A stretch of DNA of 64,000 nt from Pseudooceanicola antarcticus (GTDB taxonomy: Bacteria > Pseudomonadota > Alphaproteobacteria > Rhodobacterales > Rhodobacteraceae): assembly GCF_900215355.1 (NCBI RefSeq), contig NZ_OBEA01000003.1:186001-250000 (forward strand), read 5' to 3'. Of the stretch, positions 43,642-53,021 are shown piece by piece. The translations under genes and the position numbers were made by a program. Each line of letters starts with the position of its first letter. The stretch's first letter is position 1. Below the pieces are notes generated by a model that was given only the letters and a program-made list of their open reading frames with translations, was not told the origin of the DNA and made no database searches.

Positions 43642-44391
43642 ATGGATATGGCGAAGATCAGGCTCTGTGTAGAGCACCCGCTGGGGGAAGGGCAAACCGT
43701 TCCGCTCGAGCGCGACCAGGCGCATTACCTCTTCGGGGTGATGCGGCTGACCGAGGGCGCCGCCGTGGCGCTCTTCAACGGGCGTGACGGAGAGTGGCAA
43801 GCCGAGGTCACCAGCGCCGGCAAGCGCGGCGGGGTGCTGACCTGCCGCAGCCAGTCGAAGCCCCAGGGCGCGCCGCCGGACCTGTGGCTGCTTTTTGCCC
43901 CGATCAAGAAGGCGCGCACCGATTTCATCGTCGAGAAGGCCGCCGAGATGGGGGCCGCGCGGATCTGTCCCGTGCAGACCGATTTCACCAATGCCGAGCG
44001 TATCCGCCGTGACCGCCTGCAGGCCCATGCGGTCGAGGCCGCCGAGCAATGCGGCGGCACCTACGTGGCCGAGGTCGATGACCTCGCCCGCCTTGACCGC
44101 CTGCTTTCGGACTGGCCCGAGGACCGCCAGCTGATGTTCTGCGACGAGGCCTTCGCCGAGGCTTCCTATGGCACGCCCGACGGGGCGCCGCGCAAGCTCT
44201 CGGATGCGCCGAAGGGCCCCTGGGCGGTGCTGATCGGGCCCGAGGGCGGGTTCTCTCCGGCAGAGCGCAAGCGGCTGCACAACCACCCCAATGCCTGGCC
44301 GGTCCAGCTTGGCCCCCGCATCCTGCGCGCCGATACGGCGGCGGTGGCGGCGCTGGCGCTCTGGCAGGCGACCCTGGGGGACTGGGGATGA
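43642..44391 (+). CDS. rsmE: 16S rRNA (uracil-1498-N3)-methyltransferase RsmE
   Basis: RsmE methylates U1498 of 16S rRNA using SAM. The 249-residue SPOUT protein has the N-terminal PUA-like part (HYLFGVMRLTEGAAVALFNG), the KKARTDFIVEKAAEMG helix and the knotted SAM site (LIGPEGGFSPAERK, LGPRILRADTAAVAAL). An ATG two codons in could be the true start. It heads a chain of four-base overlaps with the next two genes. Confidence 0.94.
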   Translation: MDMAKIRLCVEHPLGEGQTVPLERDQAHYLFGVMRLTEGAAVALFNGRDGEWQAEVTSAGKRGGVLTCRSQSKPQGAPPDLWLLFAPIKKARTDFIVEKAAEMGAARICPVQTDFTNAERIRRDRLQAHAVEAAEQCGGTYVAEVDDLARLDRLLSDWPEDRQLMFCDEAFAEASYGTPDGAPRKLSDAPKGPWAVLIGPEGGFSPAERKRLHNHPNAWPVQLGPRILRADTAAVAALALWQATLGDWG

Positions 44392-45254
44392 TCCGCGAAG
44401 CCGCGCCCGCCGATATCCCCGCGATGGAGGCCTTCCTGTCGCGCCACCCCGAGACCTCGATGTTCCTGCGCAGCAATATCGCGGCGCAGGGGGTGGGGCA
44501 GACCGAGCATCCCTATTCCGGCGATTACCTGATCTGGCCCGCAGAGGGGCCGATCCGCGCCATCTTCGGGATCTCCGGCCGGGGCTTCCTGATGCTGCAA
44601 TGTCCGGGACAGGAGCGGGAGGCCTTCGATGCCGCAGCGGCCCATTTCGCCGGTCGCCACATGCGCGGCCTGACCGGGGAGGCCGGCCAGGCGCGGGCCT
44701 ATCTGGACGCGCTCGGGCTGACGGCGCAGATCGAGCGCAACGAGGTTGAACCGCTCTACAGCCTCGACCTGGCCGATCTGCCGGAGGTGCCCGGAAAGCT
44801 GCGCGCGCCGGAGCCCGGCGACGAGGCCCTGCTGACCCGTTGGTTCCGCGCCTACATCGCCGATACCGGTCTCGCCCCCGCCGATCCCGGCGAGGCGCAG
44901 GAGGAGGCCGAACGCCGTGCGCGCGATGTGATCGCGGGCTCTCCGCCATGCCGTCTGATGATCGAGGATGGCCAGCCGGTCGCCATGGCGGCGCTCAATG
45001 CCGAGGTGGCCGACGTGGTGCAGGTCGGCGGCGTCTACGTCCCGCGCGAGACCCGCAATCGCGGGCTGGGCCGCAGGGTCACCGCGCTGCTGCTGGCGCA
45101 GGCGCGGGAGTCAGGTGCCCGGCTGGCGCTGCTCTTTGCCGCCAACCCCGCTGCCGCGCGGGCCTACGAGGGCATCGGTTTCCGGCGCATCGGCGACTAC
45201 CGCGTCGCCATGCCGGACCGGGTGCTGACCATTCCCGGCGGGGTCTCCGCATGA
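44388..45254 (+). CDS. GNAT family N-acetyltransferase
   Basis: The 288-residue protein has a C-terminal GNAT domain with the acetyl-CoA-binding motif in VYVPRETRNRGLGRRVTALLLAQA and a following beta-bulge helix (AARAYEGIGFRRIGDYRVA). The N-terminal ~130 residues look like a second, degenerate GNAT-like half. The acetylated substrate cannot be read from sequence. ATGA overlaps with rsmE and with the next gene indicate one transcript. Confidence 0.85.
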   Translation: MIREAAPADIPAMEAFLSRHPETSMFLRSNIAAQGVGQTEHPYSGDYLIWPAEGPIRAIFGISGRGFLMLQCPGQEREAFDAAAAHFAGRHMRGLTGEAGQARAYLDALGLTAQIERNEVEPLYSLDLADLPEVPGKLRAPEPGDEALLTRWFRAYIADTGLAPADPGEAQEEAERRARDVIAGSPPCRLMIEDGQPVAMAALNAEVADVVQVGGVYVPRETRNRGLGRRVTALLLAQARESGARLALLFAANPAAARAYEGIGFRRIGDYRVAMPDRVLTIPGGVSA

Positions 45255-45769
45255 TCCGCCCAGAGGCCCAGGGTCAGATCGCCCGTTGGCGCGAAGCGCT
45301 TCTGGGCGTGGCGGTGACCGCGCTTGGCCTCTGGGGCGTGGTGGCGACCCATGGCTATATTCCCTGGCTCTCGGGGGTGCTGGCGCTTCTCGGGGCCGCG
45401 ATCACCTTTGCCGGCATCCAGCGGGCGCGGTTCCGCAATGACGCCGGTGGCGTCGGCGTGGTGAAGGTGGACGAGGGCCAGATCGCCTATTTCGGGCCTT
45501 TCACCGGCGGCGCCGTCGCCCTGACCGAGATCCACCGCCTGACGCTCGAGACGGCCACCAACCCGCCCTCCTGGCGGCTGGCCCAGCATGGCCAGCCCGA
45601 CCTGCTGATCCCGCTGGATGCCGAAGGCGCCGATGCGCTCTTCGATGTCTTCGCCGCGCTGCCGGGGCTCAGGACCCAGAAGCTTGTGGGCGAGGTGCAG
45701 CGCGCCGCCGCCTCGGAGGCACCTCACCCTGTCGTGATCTGGGATCGCGCCCGGTTGCGCCTGCATTGA
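45251..45769 (+). CDS. Conserved membrane protein, unknown function
   Basis: The 172-residue protein has two membrane helices near its N-terminus (about 15-34 and 38-57). A soluble domain of ~110 residues follows with alternating beta strands (VGVVKVDEGQIAYFGPF, LLIPLDAEGADALFDVFAAL). I do not recognise a family. The ATGA overlap with the GNAT gene makes this start secure and suggests co-translation. Confidence 0.75.
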   Translation: MIRPEAQGQIARWREALLGVAVTALGLWGVVATHGYIPWLSGVLALLGAAITFAGIQRARFRNDAGGVGVVKVDEGQIAYFGPFTGGAVALTEIHRLTLETATNPPSWRLAQHGQPDLLIPLDAEGADALFDVFAALPGLRTQKLVGEVQRAAASEAPHPVVIWDRARLRLH

Positions 45770-45862
45770 CACCCGGCTGAAATCGGCCCAGACCTAACCT
45801 CTCCTGCCCCTGCCGGGCGCCCCGATCACGACCCGACCAGTTAGCCGACGGAGACCCTTCCC

Positions 45863-47233
45863 ATGTCCATCCCCCAATCGGGCGGCGGCCCCATCGAGCG
45901 GCACGAGCAGCTGGCGGAATACCTCGCGGAGGGCTGCAAGCCCCGCGAAGACTGGCGCATCGGCACCGAGCACGAGAAATTCGGCTACTGCAAGGACAGC
46001 CTGAAGCCGCTGCCCTACGACGGCGAGCGCTCTATCCACGCGGTCCTGTCGGGCCTGCGCGACCGCTACGGCTGGGCGCCGGTGGAAGAGGGCGGCAAGC
46101 TGATCGGTCTGCAGAAGGATGGCGCCAATGTCTCGCTCGAGCCCGGCGGCGCGCTGGAACTCTCGGGCGCTCCGCTCGAGACCATCCACCAGACCTGCGA
46201 CGAGGTGAACGAACACCTGAAGGAAGTGAAGAGCATCGCCGACGAGATCGGCGTGGGCTTCATTGGCCTCGGTGCCGCGCCGACCTGGAGCCATGAGGAA
46301 ATGCCCCTCATGCCGAAGGGCCGCTACAAGCTGATGGATGCCTACCAGAGCCGCGTCGGCACCACCGGCACCACCATGATGCGGCGCACCTGCACCGTGC
46401 AGGTGAACCTGGATTTCGGCTCGGAAGCGGACATGGTGCAGAAGATGCGCGTGGCGCTGGCGCTGCAGCCCGTGGCCACGGCGCTCTTTGCTAATTCGCC
46501 CTTCTTCGAGAACAAGCCCAACGGGATGAAGTCCTACCGTTCCTGGGTCTGGCGCCACATGGACGCGGCACGCACCGGCATGCTGCCCTTCGTCTTCGAC
46601 GAGGGTTTCGGCTTCGAGGCCTGGGCCGAGTATGCGCTGGATGTGCCGATGTACTTCGTCTACCGCGACGGCAAGTATGTCGATGCCCTGGGCCAGAGCT
46701 TCCGCGACTTCCTGAAGGGCGAGCTGCCCGCGCTGCCGGGCGAGAAGCCCACGCTGTCGGACTGGGCGGACCATCTGACCACCGCCTTCCCCGAGGCGCG
46801 GCTGAAGAAATTCATCGAGATGCGCGGCGCCGATGGTGGCCCATGGCGCCGTCTCTGCGCGCTGCCCGCCTTCTGGGTCGGGCTGATGTACGACCAGGGC
46901 GCGCTGGATGCCGCCTGGGATCTGGTCAAGGACTTGACCGCGCCGCAGCGCGAGGCCCTGCGCGTCGCCGCGGCCGACCAGGGTCTGCAGGGCAAGGTCG
47001 ACGGCATCGACATGCATGACCTGGCCCGCCAGGTTGTCGAGATCGCCGAAGCCGGCCTGAAGGCCCGCGCCCGCCCCGGAGCGGGCGGCCTGATCCCCGA
47101 TGAGACACATTTCCTCAACGCTCTGAAGGAAAGCATTGAAAGCGGGCTTGTGCCGGCGGACGAGCTTCTGGAAAGATACAGGGGCGAATGGGGCGGGGAT
47201 ATCTCCCGCATCTTCGGCGAATTCAGCTACTGA
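45863..47233 (+). CDS. gshA: Glutamate-cysteine ligase (plant/alphaproteobacterial type)
   Basis: GshA makes gamma-glutamylcysteine, the first step of glutathione synthesis. The 456-residue protein has the ATP-grasp-like GCS2 features: IGTEHEKFGY near 35, the substrate loop TTGTTMMRRTCTVQVNLDF, and SYRSWVWRHMDAARTGMLPFVF. This is the class found in plants and alphaproteobacteria. The cysteine in RTCTVQ lies where redox-regulated plant enzymes have one, but whether it is regulatory here is unknown. Confidence 0.94.
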   Translation: MSIPQSGGGPIERHEQLAEYLAEGCKPREDWRIGTEHEKFGYCKDSLKPLPYDGERSIHAVLSGLRDRYGWAPVEEGGKLIGLQKDGANVSLEPGGALELSGAPLETIHQTCDEVNEHLKEVKSIADEIGVGFIGLGAAPTWSHEEMPLMPKGRYKLMDAYQSRVGTTGTTMMRRTCTVQVNLDFGSEADMVQKMRVALALQPVATALFANSPFFENKPNGMKSYRSWVWRHMDAARTGMLPFVFDEGFGFEAWAEYALDVPMYFVYRDGKYVDALGQSFRDFLKGELPALPGEKPTLSDWADHLTTAFPEARLKKFIEMRGADGGPWRRLCALPAFWVGLMYDQGALDAAWDLVKDLTAPQREALRVAAADQGLQGKVDGIDMHDLARQVVEIAEAGLKARARPGAGGLIPDETHFLNALKESIESGLVPADELLERYRGEWGGDISRIFGEFSY

Positions 47234-47282
47234 ACGCGGGCCCGGATCGCCTCCGGCCCCGCGAGGGGCAAGAGGGGATACG

Positions 47283-47582
47283 ATGCGACATTTCATGATC
47301 CGGGCCTTCGAGATCCTGATCCTGCTGATCTGCGGGGTCTCGGCGCTGCTCGTGCTGGCGGCGACGACGCTGCTGGTGGCCAACAATGCATCGCTCTCGC
47401 AGTTCGGGATCAGCGGCTATGCCCCCGACCGGCCGAATTATGTCTGGGTGGAAGCGGCGATCCTGATGGGGGCGGGCTTCGGCACGATCATCCTTGTCGG
47501 CGGTGGCGCCCTGACCCTGACCGGGATCTATCGCAAGCTGACGAAGCTGGTCGAGCTGGTGGACGCCACCCCGGTGGACTGA
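47283..47582 (+). CDS. Small two-helix membrane protein, unknown function
   Basis: The 99-residue protein has two membrane helices (about 9-31 and 57-80) joined by a short periplasmic-looking loop (SGYAPDRPNYVWVE). It follows gshA by about 50 bp on the same strand. The ATG at 47283 is preceded by AAGAGGGG. I do not recognise a characterised family. Confidence 0.7.
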   Translation: MRHFMIRAFEILILLICGVSALLVLAATTLLVANNASLSQFGISGYAPDRPNYVWVEAAILMGAGFGTIILVGGGALTLTGIYRKLTKLVELVDATPVD

Positions 47583-47619
47583 GGCCACCGGGCGTGAGGC
47601 ACCCGGACGGGCAGCCGTC

Positions 47620-48234
47620 TCAGCCCTTCTTGCCGCCGATGCGGGGCTCTTCGCCCTTCAGCAGGCGGCGGATATTGGCGGCATGGCGGATGAAGATCAG
47701 CACCGCCAGGGCCAACGCCCAGAGCACCGCCTGGGGCCGGTCCAGCGCCCAGAGCCAGACAGGCATCGCCGCCGCCGCCGTCAGCGCGGAAAGCGAGGAG
47801 ATGCGGAAGACCAGCGCCATCACCAGCCAGGTTGCGCAGGCCGCAAGGCCCGCGGGGAAGTAGAAGGCCAGCAGCGTGCCCAGGAAGGTCGCCACGCCCT
47901 TGCCGCCCCTGAAGCCCAGCCAGACCGGGAAGCAATGGCCGAGGAAGGCCGCGAAGCCCGCCAGCTGCACTGCGTCCTCTCCGGCCAGCGCGCGGGCGAT
48001 CAGCACCGCCGCCGCGCCCTTGCCGCTGTCCAGCACCAGGGTCAGCAGCGCCGCCAGCTTGTTGCCGGTGCGCAGCACGTTGGTCGCCCCGATATTGCCC
48101 GAGCCGATCTGGCGCAGGTCGCCCAGCCCGAAGAGACGGGCGATGACGATGCCGAAGGGAACCGAGCCCAGCAGGTAGCCCAGCCCGCCGGCCATGAGCA
48201 GCGTGAGCGCGGAAGAGGTGATCTCAGGCAGCAT
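47620..48234 (-). CDS. plsY: Glycerol-3-phosphate acyltransferase PlsY
   Basis: PlsY transfers an acyl group from acyl-phosphate to glycerol-3-phosphate at the start of phospholipid synthesis. The 204-residue membrane enzyme has the motif-1 segment GSGNIGATNVLR, motif-2 FRGGKGVAT, and SVPFGIVIARL near the N-terminus. Its start lies 11 bp inside the end of the pyrC-like gene, so the two are probably translationally coupled. Confidence 0.95.
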   Translation of the reverse strand: MLPEITSSALTLLMAGGLGYLLGSVPFGIVIARLFGLGDLRQIGSGNIGATNVLRTGNKLAALLTLVLDSGKGAAAVLIARALAGEDAVQLAGFAAFLGHCFPVWLGFRGGKGVATFLGTLLAFYFPAGLAACATWLVMALVFRISSLSALTAAAAMPVWLWALDRPQAVLWALALAVLIFIRHAANIRRLLKGEEPRIGGKKG

Positions 48235-49516
48235 TCAGGGGCTCTCCGTGAACCTGTTCGCCGCCAACGAAGGTGGCGCGCACGCGGCCCTGCATCCGGG
48301 CCGAATCGAAGGGGGTGTTCTTGGATTTTGACAGCAGCTTGAAGCGATCCAGCACGAAGGGCGCATGGGGGTCGAAGAGCACGAGGTCCGCAGGCGCGCC
48401 AGCCGCCAGGCGTCCCGTTTCCAGCCCGAGGCGTTTCGAGGGGTTCAGCGACAGCGCGCGGAACAGCACCGGTAGGGTCAGGTCGCCCGCATGGACCAGC
48501 CGCATGGCCGCCGGAAGCAGCGTCTCGAGCGCCACGGCACCGCTGGCCGCTTCCTCGAAGGGCAGGCGCTTGCTTTCCTCGTCCTGCGGCGTGTGCATCG
48601 AGCTGATGATGTCGATCAGGCCCGAGGCCACGGCCTCGACCACCGCCTGGCGGTCCTCTTCGGCGCGCAGGGGCGGCTTGACCTTGAAGAAGGTCCGGTA
48701 GTCGGAGACGTCGTATTCGTTCAGTGTCAGGTGGTGGATCGAGACCCCGGCGGTGACATCCAGCCCGTTCTTCTTGGCGCGTTCCAGCGCGGGCAGCGCG
48801 CGGGCGGTGGTCACCTGGTCGAAGTGGTAGCGCGCGCCGGTCATCTCGAGCAGCGAGACATCGCGGTCGATGCCCATGCGCTCGGCCATGGGAGAGACCG
48901 CCGAGAGGCCCTTCAGCGCCGCGAACTTGCCCGAGGTGGCGCAGGCGCCTTTCGACAGGCCCGGCTCCTGGATATGGCCCAGCACCAGCGCGCCGCGGGC
49001 CTTGGCGTAGGTCAGGGCGCGTTGCAGCACCTTGGTGTCGGTGACCACGCGGTCACAATCGGTGAACGCCACGGCGCCCGCGTCCATGAGGAAGCCGATC
49101 TCGGTCATCTCGCGCCCCTCGCGGGCCTTGGTCAGTGCGGCCATGGGCAGCACGCGGACCGGGGCGTCCTCTCGGGCACGGCGGGTGACGAATTCCAGCG
49201 TCTCGGGATTGTCGATGGCGGGGGTGGTGTCGGGACGGGTGACGATGGTGGTCACGCCGCCTGCCGCCGCCGAGCGCCCGGCGGTGCCGAAGCTTTCCTT
49301 GTGGCGCTCGCCCGGCTCGCAGACCTTGACGCCGATGTCGACGATGCCCGGCGCCAGGCACTTGCCAGCGCAATCCAGCACCGCATCAGCCTTGGCCGCC
49401 TCTGCCCGCGCGCCGGTTGCGAGGATGCGCCCCTCGCCGATGAGCAGGCTGCCGGGGCTTTCGGTGCCCGCTTCGGGGTCGATCAGGATGGCATTGGTCA
49501 GAAGCGTGGTGGTCAT
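48224..49516 (-). CDS. Dihydroorotase-like protein with degraded metal site (PyrC-prime/PyrX type)
   Basis: The 430-residue protein aligns with dihydroorotase along its length (LAPGIVDI, SIHHLTLNEYDV, amidohydrolase barrel). The HxH metal pair normally followed by LREPG is replaced: residues 60-68 read DIGVKVCEP. The usual MPNTxPAID reads RPDTTPAID, and the TDHAPH site reads SMHTPQ. The zinc ligands needed for catalysis are therefore largely missing. In Pseudomonas an inactive PyrC-prime of this kind pairs with PyrB to build aspartate transcarbamoylase. With pyrB about 1 kb upstream, the same structural role is likely, and a functional dihydroorotase should exist elsewhere. Confidence 0.85.
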   Translation of the reverse strand: MTTTLLTNAILIDPEAGTESPGSLLIGEGRILATGARAEAAKADAVLDCAGKCLAPGIVDIGVKVCEPGERHKESFGTAGRSAAAGGVTTIVTRPDTTPAIDNPETLEFVTRRAREDAPVRVLPMAALTKAREGREMTEIGFLMDAGAVAFTDCDRVVTDTKVLQRALTYAKARGALVLGHIQEPGLSKGACATSGKFAALKGLSAVSPMAERMGIDRDVSLLEMTGARYHFDQVTTARALPALERAKKNGLDVTAGVSIHHLTLNEYDVSDYRTFFKVKPPLRAEEDRQAVVEAVASGLIDIISSMHTPQDEESKRLPFEEAASGAVALETLLPAAMRLVHAGDLTLPVLFRALSLNPSKRLGLETGRLAAGAPADLVLFDPHAPFVLDRFKLLSKSKNTPFDSARMQGRVRATFVGGEQVHGEPLNAA

Positions 49517-49637
49517 CGGCGGGCCTTGCTGCTCGGGTCTTCGGCGGATCTGGCATGGATCGCGACGCGGATCGACGTTCAGATCGTTCCGGGCAGGCTA
49601 TAAAGCATGTGACGCCGGGGGGGTAGGCGGGAAATGG

Positions 49638-50237
49638 TCAGAGCTGCGCCAGGGCCAGCCAGAAGAGCGCCCCCAGAAGGGCCATCCCGAAGATGAAAAG
49701 GGCCACCTGCCAGGCGCGCGGCAGCCGCCAGCCGGTAGGCAGGGCGCCGGGGATCGGGGGCAGCACCCCGCTGGCGGCCCGCGCCGAGAGCGGGGCCAGC
49801 CCGATGGGTGTGTAGGTGGTGCCATAGCGCCCGACCAGGCTGAGGCCACGGGGCAGCGGCAGGACCCTTTCCTCCAGGCCCGCGATCCGTCCGCGCACCA
49901 GCACCGCCGGCGCGGTCAGCGCTTCCAGTCTCTGGCGGTCGCCGGCCACGGCGGCGGCATCAAGCCCAAGCCCCTCGACCAGGTAGCCCGCAAGGCCCAC
50001 GCCCTCCAGGTCTTCGGGGTTCACCAACTCCAGCTCGCCATCGGCCTCGGGCGAAAGCCCCAGCAGACCGGCCAGCGTCCGGCCCGCTTGGCCATTGAGC
50101 CGTTTCGGCGCCAGAAGCGGTGCCATCTGCGGCACCTCCGGGTCGACGGCCAGCACGAAGACCGCATCGCGGTCGGTGGGGCCGAGGCTCAGCACCTCGG
50201 CGCTGGCGGGGATGGTGGTTTCAGGATCGGCGGGCAT
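49638..50237 (-). CDS. C-terminally anchored protein between pyrB and the pyrC-like gene, unknown function
   Basis: The 199-residue product has an N-terminal soluble part (VLSLGPTDRDAVFVLAVDPE, GIGLSPEADGELELVNPEDL-like segments), a proline-rich linker and a single C-terminal membrane helix (about 177-197). I place the start at the ATG at 50237, which follows GAACGAGAGG. The same frame is open farther upstream, so a longer protein is possible. I recognise no family. Its location between pyrimidine genes on one strand suggests the same operon. Confidence 0.6.
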   Translation of the reverse strand: MPADPETTIPASAEVLSLGPTDRDAVFVLAVDPEVPQMAPLLAPKRLNGQAGRTLAGLLGLSPEADGELELVNPEDLEGVGLAGYLVEGLGLDAAAVAGDRQRLEALTAPAVLVRGRIAGLEERVLPLPRGLSLVGRYGTTYTPIGLAPLSARAASGVLPPIPGALPTGWRLPRAWQVALFIFGMALLGALFWLALAQL

Positions 50238-50541
50238 GGCGGGCCTCTCGTTCAGGGTGTCCCGGGCGGTCTTCGGGCTGCGGAGCTTTTCGGTCTGGGC
50301 GAAGACCTCGCGCGTGTCTTCTATCCATTCAAACCCGATGCAGCGGCTGCGGGTTCCGCGTTTCACCCGCATGGTCTTCCCGGTGAGGGAAAGAGAGGGC
50401 GGCAGGCCGGGCTCAAAGCTGACCCTTGAACTAGGCGTCAGGCGGCGGCTGTCCAGCCTCCGTCCCCGCACCCGGACAGGCTGCGGCCGGGTCGGACGGG
50501 GCAGATCCGCAAGGCTCAGGCCCCCGGTTCGGCCCCTCGCT

Positions 50542-51495
50542 TCAGGCGGCGGCCTCGGCGGCGCGGCGGGCGCGCAGGTTCTGGGCCAAGAGATCCATGG
50601 CGGCCATGCGCACAGCGACGCCCATCTCGACCTGGTCGCGGATCACGCTGCGGTTGATGTCGTCGGCGATGGTGCCGTCGATCTCGACGCCGCGGTTCAT
50701 CGGGCCGGGGTGCATGACGATGGCATCGGGGGCGGCATGGGCCAGCTTCTCGGCATCCAGCCCGTAGCGGTGGTAATACTCGCGCTCGGAAGGGATGAAG
50801 CCGCCGTCCATGCGTTCCTTCTGCAGGCGCAGCATCATCACGACGTCGACGTCCTTCAGACCCTCTTCCATGCTGTCGTAGATTTCGCAGCCCAGTTCGG
50901 CGAAGGCGCCGGGCACCAGGGTCGGCGGACCGACGAGGCGGATGCGGTTCTCCATCTTGTGCAGCAGCAGCAGATTCGAGCGCGCCACGCGGCTATGGGC
51001 GATGTCGCCGCAGATGGCGATGTTGAGGCGATGCAGCCGGCCCTTGGCACGGCGGATGGTCAGCGCGTCGAGCAGCGCCTGGGTGGGGTGCTCGTGGCGG
51101 CCGTCACCGGCGTTCAGCACGGCACAGTTCACCTTCTGCGCCAGCAGGTCGACGGCACCGGAATTGGGGTGACGCACCACCAGCAGGTCGGGGTGCATGG
51201 CGTTCAGCGTCAGCGCGGTGTCGATCAGGGTCTCGCCCTTCTTCACCGAGGAGGCCTGCATCGCCATGTTCATCACGTCTGCGCCAAGCCGCTTGCCCGC
51301 CAGCTCGAAGCTGGCCTGGGTGCGGGTGGAGTTCTCGAAGAACATGTTGATCTGGGTAAGTCCCGCCAGCGCCTCGGAATGCTTGTCGGCAGAGCGGTTG
51401 AGGGCCACGTATTCCTCGGCCCGGTCCAGCAGGGTGGTGATCTCGTCGGGGGCCAGATGCTCGATCCCGAGAAGGTGCTGCTGCCTGAAGCTCAT
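50542..51495 (-). CDS. pyrB: Aspartate carbamoyltransferase catalytic subunit
   Basis: PyrB condenses carbamoyl phosphate and aspartate to carbamoylaspartate in pyrimidine synthesis. The 317-residue protein has the carbamoyl-phosphate loop [13 protein letters not shown] near residue 50, [20 protein letters not shown] and the 240s-like loop near [10 protein letters not shown]. The ATG at 51495 begins [14 protein letters not shown]. No pyrI regulatory subunit is nearby, which fits a PyrB/PyrC-prime type complex. Confidence 0.95.
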   Translation of the reverse strand: MSFRQQHLLGIEHLAPDEITTLLDRAEEYVALNRSADKHSEALAGLTQINMFFENSTRTQASFELAGKRLGADVMNMAMQASSVKKGETLIDTALTLNAMHPDLLVVRHPNSGAVDLLAQKVNCAVLNAGDGRHEHPTQALLDALTIRRAKGRLHRLNIAICGDIAHSRVARSNLLLLHKMENRIRLVGPPTLVPGAFAELGCEIYDSMEEGLKDVDVVMMLRLQKERMDGGFIPSEREYYHRYGLDAEKLAHAAPDAIVMHPGPMNRGVEIDGTIADDINRSVIRDQVEMGVAVRMAAMDLLAQNLRARRAAEAAA

Positions 51496-51618
51496 GGGGC
51501 TCTCCTGCCATGCCGGTGTTGGGGGCTTATAGGACGGGGGACGGGGCGGCGGCAATGCCAAGCTCCGGATGTCCCGCAGGCGCTTTCCTGTCCCCGGGGG
51601 GCGGGATAGGGTGGCGGC

Positions 51619-52416
51619 ATGGAATCGACGCCTCCCCAAGATATGGCTCCTGAGATGGATTGGCACCTCGCCCGTGCCCTGCTGGAATGGCAGGTCGAGA
51701 TGGGCGTGGATGAATGCATCGCGGAAAGCCCCGTGGATCGCTTCGACCTGCCCGTCGAGGCGCCGAGGGCCCGCAGGCAGCAGCCCGAGGCCCCGGTGGT
51801 GCGGCAGGAGATCGACGCCGCCGAGATGGCGCGTCAGGCCGCCCAGGGTGCCGAGAGCCTGGACGCCCTGCGCGAGGCCATGGCCGCCTACGAGCATTGC
51901 GAGCTGAAGCGCGGCGCGCGCAACCTGGTCTTCTCGGATGGCAACCCGGCGGCACGGGTGATGATCCTGGGCGAGGCACCGGGCCGCGACGAGGACCGCG
52001 AGGGCAGGCCCTTCGTCGGGCGTGCCGGCCAGCTGCTGGACCGGATGCTGGAGGCCATCGGCCTCTCGCGCTCTGCCGAAGAGCCCGAAGAGGCGGTCTA
52101 TATCACCAATGTGCTGCCCTGGCGGCCGCCGCAGAACCGTGACCCCAAGCCCGAAGAGATCGCCATGATGCTGCCCTTCGTGCAACGCCATGTGGCGCTG
52201 GTGCAGCCCAAGGTGCTGGTGCTCATGGGCAATATCGCCTGCCAGGCGGCGCTGAACAAACGCGGCATCCTCAAGCTGCGTGGCGGCTGGTCCCAGGCCT
52301 TCGGCCTGCCTGTGCTGCCGATGACCCACCCCGCCTACCTGCTGCGCCAGCCCCAGGCCAAGCGCGAGGCCTGGTCGGATCTCCTGTCGCTGAAGGCGAA
52401 ACTGGAGACCCTCTGA
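51619..52416 (+). CDS. Family-4-like uracil-DNA glycosylase lacking Fe-S cysteines
   Basis: The 265-residue protein has family-4/5 UDG motifs: the catalytic [17 protein letters not shown] (119-135) and THPAYLLR near 236. It would excise uracil from DNA. Family-4 enzymes normally hold a 4Fe-4S cluster through four cysteines. Here only Cys94 remains at those places: the next ligand of CELK is Lys97, the NVxxC site is NVLPW (Trp168), and the fourth is in MMLPFV. The N-terminal ~80 residues are an extension of unknown role. It is transcribed 2 bp ahead of the LysE-family gene. Confidence 0.88.
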   Translation: MESTPPQDMAPEMDWHLARALLEWQVEMGVDECIAESPVDRFDLPVEAPRARRQQPEAPVVRQEIDAAEMARQAAQGAESLDALREAMAAYEHCELKRGARNLVFSDGNPAARVMILGEAPGRDEDREGRPFVGRAGQLLDRMLEAIGLSRSAEEPEEAVYITNVLPWRPPQNRDPKPEEIAMMLPFVQRHVALVQPKVLVLMGNIACQAALNKRGILKLRGGWSQAFGLPVLPMTHPAYLLRQPQAKREAWSDLLSLKAKLETL

Positions 52417-52417
52417 C

Positions 52418-53020
52418 ATGGCCATCGACTGGCTGCTGCTCTTGACCTTCGTCCCCGCCTCGCTGGCGCTGAACCTGACGCCGGGGGCGGACATGATGTT
52501 CTGCGCCGGCCAGGGGCTGCGCGCCGGTCCCGCGGCGGCCTGGCGGGCCAGTGGCGGCGTGGCCCTTGGCGGGCTGATCCATGCCACGGTGGCGGGTCTC
52601 GGCGTCGGTAGCCTCGTGGCCGCCCATCCCGGCGCGCTGCAGGCGATCCGCTGGATCGGCGCGGGCTACCTGCTGTGGATGGCCTGGCAGATCCTGCGCG
52701 CCGAGGCCGCCGGGCCGGACCTGCGCCCGGCCCGCCCCTTCCGTGACGGGCTGCTGGTCAATCTGACCAATCCCAAGGTGATCCTCTTCATCCTGGCCTT
52801 CGTGCCGCAGTTCATCGACGCCGCGGCGCCGCTGCTGCCACAGTTCCTGCTCTATGGCGCGGTGCTCTCGCTGGGGGGCTTCGTGGTCAACGGTCTGGCC
52901 GGGGCGCTGGCCGGGCTGGCGCAGGCCCGCTTGTCGGGACAGGGGGTCTGGCTCCGCCGTGTCTCTGCCGGTATCTTCACCCTTCTGGCCTTGCGCTTGG
53001 TACTTGGTGAAAGGAGCTGA
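52418..53020 (+). CDS. LysE/RhtB-family amino-acid exporter
   Basis: The 200-residue membrane protein has six predicted helices and the family signature near the N-terminus ([20 protein letters not shown]), followed by [19 protein letters not shown]. The family exports amino acids or homoserine lactones; the substrate here is unknown. It sits 1 bp from the glycosylase stop and 1 bp from the moaB start. Confidence 0.88.
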   Translation: MAIDWLLLLTFVPASLALNLTPGADMMFCAGQGLRAGPAAAWRASGGVALGGLIHATVAGLGVGSLVAAHPGALQAIRWIGAGYLLWMAWQILRAEAAGPDLRPARPFRDGLLVNLTNPKVILFILAFVPQFIDAAAPLLPQFLLYGAVLSLGGFVVNGLAGALAGLAQARLSGQGVWLRRVSAGIFTLLALRLVLGERS

Positions 53021-53021
53021 A

